Shown here piece after piece: positions 12,859 through 20,623 of a stretch of 25,541 nucleotides of DNA. The DNA comes from a virus. Position 1 is the stretch's first letter. Each line of letters begins with the position of its first letter. Where the stretch lies: IMG/VR virus record IMGVR_UViG_3300032082_003074, positions 1 to 25,541 of that record. One strand, written 5' to 3'. The position numbers and the translations under genes were made by a program. A model generated the notes under the pieces. The model had not been told where the DNA came from. It made no database searches and saw only the letters and a list, made by a program, of their open reading frames with translations.

Positions 12859-15800
12859 TATACTACCAGTGCAATCGCACGTAGATCACGGATACGCGGT
12901 ACTTTAGATGAGTTGTTAGACTTCAACACAATCTTGACTTGGAATACAGAGAACGAATCTGTCTCGATAGTGTATTCATAGTCGCGGAATGTAGATGCGT
13001 TATCGTCACTTGGCATTGCTGTGTCGATCTCACCCTGTACCCAATCAACCACTGGATCACCGTTGTCATCAACTGCGAACAATGCGTCTTCATCTACCGC
13101 ACTGCGCATGTACACTTCGAACTCTGCACCAGATGGTCGGTTTGCAGCAAAGATGACCTTCAGAGCCACAGACGATTCATCAATGGTAATAGGAGTCGTA
13201 ATGTGTTGCGCTTCGTCACCGTTACCGATGATGTACTCTAGTGCAAGTACTGAACTGCGCTGTAGGTCAACCACTGGAGATACCTTGGTATCAGTCGTTG
13301 ACAAGTTCAGAGACATTGACAGTGTAGTCAAACCACCTGCGTTCTCTGGTGATGCAACAATACGTGGTGTGTCAGTTACGTTCAACGTGTTCAACATTGC
13401 AGGCGTAGTTTTGGTGGTATACGCGTTTTGCATAGATGAACGGTTAGTACCGAAAGACGAACCTGACGCAGTAGTGGCAAATGCACTCATACGAGTCGCT
13501 GTCGGAAGTACATTCGCAATCTGAGGAACATACTGGTTGATCATGACCTGTTGAGTTGCAACAACAGAGGCACCACCACCATTACCTGTTCCAGCTGCGG
13601 CAGTTGTTTCGATGTAGTAACCACCCCACTCTGGATTTTTAACTAGGTGCGTACCATTCAGTTCAGTTGCAGATACACCACCTGCACCACCTGTTGCACC
13701 ACTTATTACTACAGTGTCGTCAAGACTGAAACCATGACCCTCATGGTTAACGAACATCAAGGTAGAACCTGAAGTTGCTTCGAATGGGTTTGCACTTAGA
13801 GTGACGCGTGGTAGTGGAGCATTCTCCAATACAACCGAACCTGAAGTGTCAAACTCCGCACGTTCTAGTTCAAACATCATGTCACGAGTCTGGTCAGCAG
13901 ACCAAGTCGAACCATTCTGTGATAGGAATAAAGATCCTAGAGTTGGTTGACGTGATACGATGGTGTCACGACTTGGACCTAGTACGTAGTCGTAAGTCTT
14001 CGCGATGTACGCGTTGTATTCTGTGGACTCTGCCAACAATACTATCGCATACTCTGCACCCGCCTGCAAATAAATTGGTTCATCAAATTCAACTACAGTC
14101 GGTGCAGCTTTAATGTCTTCGATGTCAGTTGACTCATTGAAAGGAGTAACAACTACATCAGCGGGATCAATAAACTTAGATGCGTTTCGTATTGGTGTTG
14201 CAGTTGGGTAACCGTTCTCCATGCGACGGATCTGTACTTGTAGTGGAATAGTGTCGTCCTTAGATGACATGAATATATTCGCACGAGTGATGAAGATACC
14301 ATTCGGGTTTTCTGCCTGATCTACAATGAACGACTGTGCAAGTGGATCAAGTTGACGGAACGGTGGACGGAATCGAGTCTGGACTGAACCACTAGATTCG
14401 TAGAATGCACTTGTGATAGTCAACGCATCGTCACGATTACCTGAACTCACATCCATCAAGACAAACTCTTGAGAGCCTGTTCTGAACTGAAGTGCGTCTG
14501 TGTTCGGTAGGAAGAACTCACCATGTAGTTCACCCTTAGCGTCAGTGACTAGCGCAGTCGCACCATCTGGGTGACCTGTTGCGCTTGCAAATGCGCTACC
14601 AACCTCAGTAGAGTTATCTGAGAACAGTGTTGGAGAACCAACCTGACGTACCCACGCACTCACATCTACATTACCAAAGAATGCATACATGTTTGCGTTT
14701 GGACGTAGACCCTTCGCAGAGAAGTTAATACGACGCGAGCGCATGAATGGAATGACAGTCTCACCTGCAACCTCTTGACCTAATAGAGTCTGTGGAAGTT
14801 GGAATGTCTGGAAGTTTCCTTGAACTTCACGTCCCTGCATTATTACGCTAGTATTGCGCAACTGAGTAGGAGACTGTTCCCCGACGTTGATCCATAGGTC
14901 ATCCCATGGCAAGAAGAACGTCTGTACTGGCGCTGGTAATGTACGAGTCTCAACCCACTCATCCGATGATGGTGATAAAGTCAAATGACCTTGTTGAGTG
15001 ATAACTGCGAACGGGTTAACGTTCTCTGTGTCAGTAGCTAACAACTGTGACACGTGAGGTACGTGTGCAGAGATAGGTAGAGTGACTAGGTCACCGTTCT
15101 TGGTTCCGCCCTGAGTGTAAGTCAATCTTACAGAGTTGTTTCTAAAAGAAGCACGTAGGTTACCGTTGCCGTCCAATGCGGCACGATATTCGTCATTCTC
15201 GACATCTGAGAAAGAGAAGTCTCTGAAGTTGTCTGCAATGAAACCGGCCTTAGTTCTTGCGTTGCCGTTTTCGTCCAACACATTGAGAGTACTAGTGTTA
15301 ACTTCTAACAAACTCAATGTGGTTAGTTCGAATAGATTCTCTACTCGACGTTCCAATCTACCAAGATCTTTCATGGTGAATCGTTTGTTAGGAATAGTAG
15401 TAACCGTCACATCCGATGTACTGAACGTGTATGGCTTCATGGTAATCTTGTGTAGTGCAAGTGAACCGTTAGGGATCTCTGGTTCTGTTGGATACTCTGA
15501 AGGTTCACCTAGAATGAGTTCTAGTGCACCGAATCCTACGTTACCGAAACCGTCTGTTGCCTTAGCCACAAGTAAGTCTATACGTGGTAAATAGTATTCT
15601 ACATTAGGTATTACAATAGAAGATGCGTTCTGTGGCAACTCCGAAACAGAAAATTCGTTTGTAAAACTATCTACACGATCTGGACGGAAGTCCAATACGT
15701 CACGCAAAGATACAGTTACACCAGATGCATACGTGTGGTCCGGAATATTCTCGTATGATGGATACGATGACGCGGAGAAATACTTACCCGCAGTACGTTC

Positions 15801-17720
15801 ATAGTGTGTGAACTCTACGCGTACTTCTGCCTCTGAACCTGTAGGCATGACGTAACCTGACTTGATGTATGCTTTTGCAATGTCATAGAAGTTATCACGT
15901 TGACCACCGTCCATAGTGAACTGGAAGGTAATGTCGTCAGCGTCTGCCCAATCAGTTGTAACCGCAGTACGTACTTTAACAGATACAATGTCTACACCAT
16001 CAACAACACCAAGATTTACTGGACGTGCTTCCCAGTCTACGGATGGTAGTGATTGTTCTATTACACTAGTAACTAGATTCTTTGTTTTAGGTGCAGCATC
16101 AATCGTTTCATACGTAAGAACAGTATGTAGTGTTCCGGCGGTTAGTCCTGATATTGTACCAGAAGTTAGCGTGATTGGCAAGACCGGACCATTAACTTCT
16201 GCAACAACCCACTGAGAAAACTCAAGGCCGGGTAATGTGATCTCGCCATTGTTATCAGCAGTTACTTGGTGATATCTCTGACCAGTGTATTGAATAGTCT
16301 GTCCCTGTAGTGGTTTTGGTGCACCACTTGGAAGAGGGAATAGTAGACTGTTGTCCGCAGTACCGTACAGTGCGTTTCCACTTGTAGCCTGTAATGGCAT
16401 CTCGTACTGAGTCAATGGGTCTTTCAGGAAAGATACTTCACTGAACGCGTGACCTGTATTCATGCGAATGTTGAACAGATAGACGCGGTAACCAACTGAG
16501 TCTTTTTGTACACCACGGACGTTTGCAAAACCAATAGTAGGTGCAGATGATCCGATAGTTCCTGACTTCAACTGTACGTATCCGAATGTGTCGATACGCG
16601 GTAGACCCTCTGAAGCATCTGCCTCAAGGTCTGCATAGACCCAGTTACCATAAATCGCAGGCACCGAATCGTTAGTCTTAGTGATAGTGTCACGTGCCTT
16701 AGGAAGACGGATATCTTCTGTACCGATCTCTAGACGGTAACCGTCAACGTATGCAATACCTTCTGTTACGTCTAGGTTTAGGTTGAAGGTATCTTTGTCT
16801 TCTGGGATAACAGTGAACCCTTCCACAACATAATCACCAGATTCTTCTTTGGTGCGTTGTGCAAGTAGATCATTGATAGTGTTGTATGCATCGAACGATC
16901 CGACTTCACGAGTCACGATACCTTCTACGATACGTGCAACAAAGACGAAGTCATCTCCTGCCTGTGCACGAGTCGTTGGTGTCAATGCAATTTTAAATCT
17001 GTGTGCGCCTGGGGCCGTACGGTCAACAACTTCACCTTGGTTATCGAACAACTGAGTGTCTTCGTTCTCAGTAATGATTGACTGTTCGATACCGAACCCA
17101 AAGTCTACAGTTGGTTTGTCACTGTACTTGTCGATGAATACGCTACCGCCCGCCATATAGACGAAGTGACCCTGTACAAAGAAGTCACCTGAGTGGAAGT
17201 GTGCCTTGGTACCACGTCCCGCAGCGGGAACGTCACCGTCTGCTGCGACAAACATGTCAACCGCAACCAATGATGGTGATGATACTACACTTAGTTCGTC
17301 ACCCGCAACAACGCGAGGTGCTACGGTTGAATCAGTTGCACCTGTAGTGTTAGTGTACTGGACGTACAGTGTCGCTGGGTCATCATCCGTAGCAGAGTAT
17401 GCCTCGATAACCTTGAATTCAATTGAACCGTTGGTTAGAGTCGAACCGATAACAAGTGGTTCGAACACACTGTTCGGTGAAAGACGGATGTACTCCATCT
17501 TGTTATTGACTGTAGCGCCACCTGCGTTTACTAACGCACCTTCTTTGAAGATGTTGCGACCGAATCGTGCAATCTCTTCTTGAATAATAGTTTGAGATTC
17601 AATTAGTTCGCGAGCCTGTAATGCGCGACCACCTTTGAATAGTACACGGTGGTAACCGTCTTCAGGATTGTAGTAATCGCGGTAAGTCTCTCGAAATGTT
17701 TTATCTGTAAAATCTGCCAT
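12858..17720 (-). CDS. Large DUF4815-type baseplate or tail structural protein
   Basis: This 1620-residue protein starts with the signature of DUF4815 proteins of T4-like marine phages: GYHRVLFKGGRALQARELIE at 22-41, then IARFGRNIFKEGALV. Further segments typical of this family appear in order: NKRFTMKDLGRLERRVENL near 775-795, IPFMRSRRINFSAKGLRPNA near 989 on, and DPLAQSFIVDQ near 1122. The family is a large virion component, probably at the baseplate periphery where fibres attach; its exact T4 counterpart (gp10 or a long-fibre attachment protein) is not settled, and that placement is inference from its position just after gp8. No signal peptide or enzymatic motif is seen. The ATG follows the gp8-like stop by 8 bases with AGGA upstream. 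Its TAA overlaps the next ATG by one base. Confidence 0.85.
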   Translation of the reverse strand: MADFTDKTFRETYRDYYNPEDGYHRVLFKGGRALQARELIESQTIIQEEIARFGRNIFKEGALVNAGGATVNNKMEYIRLSPNSVFEPLVIGSTLTNGSIEFKVIEAYSATDDDPATLYVQYTNTTGATDSTVAPRVVAGDELSVVSSPSLVAVDMFVAADGDVPAAGRGTKAHFHSGDFFVQGHFVYMAGGSVFIDKYSDKPTVDFGFGIEQSIITENEDTQLFDNQGEVVDRTAPGAHRFKIALTPTTRAQAGDDFVFVARIVEGIVTREVGSFDAYNTINDLLAQRTKEESGDYVVEGFTVIPEDKDTFNLNLDVTEGIAYVDGYRLEIGTEDIRLPKARDTITKTNDSVPAIYGNWVYADLEADASEGLPRIDTFGYVQLKSGTIGSSAPTIGFANVRGVQKDSVGYRVYLFNIRMNTGHAFSEVSFLKDPLTQYEMPLQATSGNALYGTADNSLLFPLPSGAPKPLQGQTIQYTGQRYHQVTADNNGEITLPGLEFSQWVVAEVNGPVLPITLTSGTISGLTAGTLHTVLTYETIDAAPKTKNLVTSVIEQSLPSVDWEARPVNLGVVDGVDIVSVKVRTAVTTDWADADDITFQFTMDGGQRDNFYDIAKAYIKSGYVMPTGSEAEVRVEFTHYERTAGKYFSASSYPSYENIPDHTYASGVTVSLRDVLDFRPDRVDSFTNEFSVSELPQNASSIVIPNVEYYLPRIDLLVAKATDGFGNVGFGALELILGEPSEYPTEPEIPNGSLALHKITMKPYTFSTSDVTVTTIPNKRFTMKDLGRLERRVENLFELTTLSLLEVNTSTLNVLDENGNARTKAGFIADNFRDFSFSDVENDEYRAALDGNGNLRASFRNNSVRLTYTQGGTKNGDLVTLPISAHVPHVSQLLATDTENVNPFAVITQQGHLTLSPSSDEWVETRTLPAPVQTFFLPWDDLWINVGEQSPTQLRNTSVIMQGREVQGNFQTFQLPQTLLGQEVAGETVIPFMRSRRINFSAKGLRPNANMYAFFGNVDVSAWVRQVGSPTLFSDNSTEVGSAFASATGHPDGATALVTDAKGELHGEFFLPNTDALQFRTGSQEFVLMDVSSGNRDDALTITSAFYESSGSVQTRFRPPFRQLDPLAQSFIVDQAENPNGIFITRANIFMSSKDDTIPLQVQIRRMENGYPTATPIRNASKFIDPADVVVTPFNESTDIEDIKAAPTVVEFDEPIYLQAGAEYAIVLLAESTEYNAYIAKTYDYVLGPSRDTIVSRQPTLGSLFLSQNGSTWSADQTRDMMFELERAEFDTSGSVVLENAPLPRVTLSANPFEATSGSTLMFVNHEGHGFSLDDTVVISGATGGAGGVSATELNGTHLVKNPEWGGYYIETTAAAGTGNGGGASVVATQQVMINQYVPQIANVLPTATRMSAFATTASGSSFGTNRSSMQNAYTTKTTPAMLNTLNVTDTPRIVASPENAGGLTTLSMSLNLSTTDTKVSPVVDLQRSSVLALEYIIGNGDEAQHITTPITIDESSVALKVIFAANRPSGAEFEVYMRSAVDEDALFAVDDNGDPVVDWVQGEIDTAMPSDDNASTFRDYEYTIETDSFSVFQVKIVLKSNNSSKVPRIRDLRAIALVV

Positions 17721-17728
17721 GATTAATC

Positions 17729-19120
17729 CTAAACGGTAATTACGATCTTGATATCTTCTTGTTGTTCTGCATCACGACGGATACGATGACGTGATTCGAT
17801 ATACAATACGTCACCCGAAGAACGGTCAATACCATTCTGAGGTTCAACAGAAACAAGTGCGACGGCAACCTGACCTTCTTGGTTGATTACCTCACCACCA
17901 GAAGTGTCGAAGTCTTTGAATCCAGTTTCTTCGTTCTGGTGGAAATATACAGTCTCACCGTCAGTTCCGTCTACCCATGCACTTGCACCAGAAGTGCTAG
18001 TGATCATGCGACCAGACTCGAATGTTGACGCAGAGGCCAGAGTCATAGTTGGTAGTACGTTTGCTGACTGTGCAGTGAATGCATCACCTGTTGGTGTTAC
18101 TGGATTGCGAATCAAACCCATCTGACGGAACTCAGTACCATCGACTAGGAAAGTGCCGTTGACATCGCCATCTGGTTTGATGTTGGTCATGATTGAACTT
18201 GTTTTCAAATCATTTATTGGGTTGTAACCTAGACCTTCCGGTGAAGTGATGACCGGAGACAATACAGCCTCAGTCGTACCGTCACCAATGATACGAACAG
18301 ATGCGTTGGTGTAACCAGAACCAAAGTCGTCCATGACAACTTTTAGTATACCGTCACCTGACATGATAGCAGTTGCCTGTGCACCAGTGCCGTCACCGTC
18401 GATAATAATAGTAGGTGCAGTTGTATAACCCTCACCTGCAACATCAACCTTCAGTGCGAGGATCTGACCACCGATTGCGTTCATCTTGACCGTGGTCTGT
18501 AGATCTTCGATTGAGTCACCTGTTGGTAGATCTGGTTCTGCTTCTTGTACAGGAATATGATTAGAAGACAGGAATTGGAAGATACGCTCTGGAGTTAGTG
18601 TGTACAGGAATTTCCACACATAACCGTCCGTAGTAGTAAATGGTTTCCACCACTCACGGACATTGTACATTGGAGCAGTTGGATCTGTCTCTGCACTCAT
18701 AGGTGCATGGAAACCCCAGTTAGGTTCGACCGTTGAGTTTATTGCATTTCCGCTCAAGTCTGTTGGTGCAACCATACAAACGTAAACTTCCTTTGCGTCG
18801 TTCATGACGTACCAAGGAGTCCACGGTTCGACGATGTCTGACGGGATGCTGTCATCCCATGCAGCGTATCGAGAACCACTTGACCAGTTTACTCTCTTCG
18901 CGACGAACGTTGCGTCTTCAATAGCCTTGATTGATTGCAGACCGTTGCGAAATTCACGTTCGACTCGTGGAGAGTCAATCGGATCAACTACTGTATCCTG
19001 AACATTGAATGGATCGGATTTGGCGATACCGATATAATATGAGTTAGTCGTTCCCTTCAAGTCCTCAAGTAGGTCTTTCGCCAAACGTCTGCTCATAGTT
19101 TGTCGTACTATAGCTGGCAT
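17729..19120 (-). CDS. 8: Baseplate wedge protein, T4 gp8-like
   Basis: gp8 is a dimeric subunit of the T4 baseplate wedge (334 residues). This protein is longer, at 463. From memory of T4 gp8, several landmarks match in order. YYIGIAKSDPFN (28-39) corresponds to the FITFGRSEPW segment. AIEDATFVAKRVNWSSGSRY (66-85) corresponds to the LDAVIPRRDWGDTRY segment. TDGYVWKFLYTLTP (164-177) corresponds to GDGYVWEYLFEIPP. The C-terminus, YIESRHRIRRDAEQQEDIKI, corresponds to YMENRPPI...DQTEEINIL. The extra length sits mainly in residues 215-330, which hold two GxGYT segments (GEGYTTAPTIIIDGDGTGA and GSGYTNASVRIIGDGTTEA) that look like a small repeated beta domain. Its own late promoter lies upstream, with AGGA before the ATG; the DUF4815 gene follows after 8 bases. 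Confidence 0.85.
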   Translation of the reverse strand: MPAIVRQTMSRRLAKDLLEDLKGTTNSYYIGIAKSDPFNVQDTVVDPIDSPRVEREFRNGLQSIKAIEDATFVAKRVNWSSGSRYAAWDDSIPSDIVEPWTPWYVMNDAKEVYVCMVAPTDLSGNAINSTVEPNWGFHAPMSAETDPTAPMYNVREWWKPFTTTDGYVWKFLYTLTPERIFQFLSSNHIPVQEAEPDLPTGDSIEDLQTTVKMNAIGGQILALKVDVAGEGYTTAPTIIIDGDGTGAQATAIMSGDGILKVVMDDFGSGYTNASVRIIGDGTTEAVLSPVITSPEGLGYNPINDLKTSSIMTNIKPDGDVNGTFLVDGTEFRQMGLIRNPVTPTGDAFTAQSANVLPTMTLASASTFESGRMITSTSGASAWVDGTDGETVYFHQNEETGFKDFDTSGGEVINQEGQVAVALVSVEPQNGIDRSSGDVLYIESRHRIRRDAEQQEDIKIVITV

Positions 19121-19151
19121 TATCTTCTTTCCTGTTAGAAATAATATTCTT

Positions 19152-19159
19152 TATTTATA
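19152..19159 (-). promoter_or_regulatory. T4-type late promoter octamer upstream of the gp8-like gene
   Basis: The minus strand reads TATAAATA in the 47-base gap between the glycosyltransferase stop and the gp8-like ATG, about 31 bases before the start codon. It would restart late transcription for gp8 and the genes after it. Confidence 0.7.
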
Positions 19160-19167
19160 CCGATTTG

Positions 19168-20046
19168 TCAAGAGTCTTTCAAGAAATTATTTAACCACAC
19201 TTCTTTCTGGTGATGGTTCATCAAAAGATCTTTGTAAATCACTGGAAGTTCGTAGGGGCTACTGCGCCATTCTTGTACATGAAGACGCGCTTCCTCTCGC
19301 ATTGGTTCTAGGTAATCATAGTAGTCATGCACTTTCTGTGCACTACCTTCGGTGGTCCTATCAATACAATACATGTCACTGGACATTGTCAGAAAATAAC
19401 AGAGATTACCTTTCTGGTGTTGTCCTAGTAGTTTGTACGTGTAGGCATGATCCTCACCATTACCGATGTCTTCGTTCATCTTAAACTGCGCAGACTTACG
19501 ACTCTGCAACATAATGAAGTCAATGGATACGGGACGTTCGTCGATGAAGAGGTGACTCTTCTGTGGTCCCATATTGGGATGAGGTGCAGCCATTGATGTA
19601 CCCCACACACTCGCGTGATACTCATCGTTGACCCACCAGTAATGACCTGACTCCAGTGCCCAGTTACAAATACAGTCACACGGTACCACACCCAAAACAT
19701 CAATGCATGGGAAGTGTTTGACGTGATTGTATAGAGACTGTAGATACGAGGGATACAGAAAGTCGTCACCGTCAATCTGTGAGACGAAGTCCGCATCACT
19801 CTCTAGGAATACCTCCAGACAAGCGTTCTTACCCTTGCCTGGCTTTCCGTTACTTTCTGTATTGACTACACGAAACGGTTGATCAAGTTCTAAGACCTGT
19901 TCATAGTACCCCTCACGAGTACTATTGACAACGATCACAACCTCCCACTCAACCGGAGTTATCTTAACGACTCCCTGAACAGATCGAATCAACCGCTCCA
20001 ACTTTGGGACATCGTTTGATGTCAACAGAGTTGTCATGAGTTTCAT
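19168..20046 (-). CDS. Glycosyltransferase, GT-A fold, family 2-like
   Basis: This 292-residue protein begins with a Rossmann-like strand (MKLMTTLLTSNDVPKLERLI), then WEVVIVVNS at 34-42, the usual second strand of family 2 glycosyltransferases. GKGKNACLEVF (70-80) precedes the metal and nucleotide-sugar motif QIDGDDF at 90-96, with D92, D94 and D95 as the likely DxD. A later GNGEDHAYTYKLL segment could supply the catalytic acidic residue (GED). No signal peptide or membrane segment is seen, so it acts in the cytoplasm. It is a relative of the protein at 10284-11180, sharing GKN...DGDD(Y/F)L. It is coupled to the oxygenase gene by TAATG with GAGG upstream. It probably transfers a sugar to a virion protein; the collagen-like fibre with Thr at Y positions is the nearest candidate, by inference. 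Donor sugar unknown. Confidence 0.8.
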   Translation of the reverse strand: MKLMTTLLTSNDVPKLERLIRSVQGVVKITPVEWEVVIVVNSTREGYYEQVLELDQPFRVVNTESNGKPGKGKNACLEVFLESDADFVSQIDGDDFLYPSYLQSLYNHVKHFPCIDVLGVVPCDCICNWALESGHYWWVNDEYHASVWGTSMAAPHPNMGPQKSHLFIDERPVSIDFIMLQSRKSAQFKMNEDIGNGEDHAYTYKLLGQHQKGNLCYFLTMSSDMYCIDRTTEGSAQKVHDYYDYLEPMREEARLHVQEWRSSPYELPVIYKDLLMNHHQKEVWLNNFLKDS

Positions 20047-20600
20047 TATTCTGCCTCGAAGAAAAACGTCTGGAATAATCGACTGTCTTGTGGAGTTGTC
20101 CCGAAGCCAGGGACTACGCTTCTATGATAATACATTGAGTCGTAAATTACAAGTCTATTGTATACGTTTTTCGCTTCTGCGACGATGTCCCAATCACTCT
20201 CATCGTGTTGGTAATCATTGAAGTCTATAAATTGATCTGAGGAATGTTTCATGATTCCGGTAGGTCTATGTCGATAAATCGCGGTACCAGAATCAAGTGG
20301 AGCATTCGGAGTTAGATACAACACCGCCGCATGAGACATTTCATCGTGGTGAATCCATGTCTCTGCGGTTTCGGTCGTATATTGAAAAGACGTGTTGTAT
20401 TTGTCAATAGGAAAGTACGTGATGCGTTTTCCTATGATGTTTTCAAAACTTCTCTTAAGTCCGTCGATGTAACCACCTGCATTGGTGCATGGTGCTGTAC
20501 GTAGGCCCGGATAGTTACCTGAAACATTAAATGGTAAGGATAATGCAAAATCCCGAACTGAATCGGGATCTGCATAAAAATCATCAATAATTGTGAACAT
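20046..20600 (-). CDS. 2-oxoglutarate/Fe(II)-dependent oxygenase-like protein (DUF6445-like)
   Basis: This 184-residue protein has the residue set of double-stranded beta-helix dioxygenases. Residues 82-87 are WIHHDE, giving the metal pair H84-x-D86. AAVLYLTP (91-98) and SGTAIYRHR (104-112) look like core strands. RLVIYDSMYYHRS gives distal H159, and R174 in DSRLFQTFF could bind the 2-oxoglutarate carboxylate. Such enzymes hydroxylate protein or small-molecule substrates using oxygen and 2-oxoglutarate. It resembles DUF6445-type proteins, whose substrates are, to my knowledge, mostly undefined. It lies 23 bases after the collagen-like gene and overlaps the following glycosyltransferase start by one base (TAATG). 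I infer that the collagen-like fibre is a candidate substrate, as in prolyl hydroxylation; other virion or host targets are equally possible from sequence alone. Start: ATG with AGGT upstream. Confidence 0.75.
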   Translation of the reverse strand: MFTIIDDFYADPDSVRDFALSLPFNVSGNYPGLRTAPCTNAGGYIDGLKRSFENIIGKRITYFPIDKYNTSFQYTTETAETWIHHDEMSHAAVLYLTPNAPLDSGTAIYRHRPTGIMKHSSDQFIDFNDYQHDESDWDIVAEAKNVYNRLVIYDSMYYHRSVVPGFGTTPQDSRLFQTFFFEAE

Positions 20601-20623
20601 TATATACCTATATTATGTAAGTG

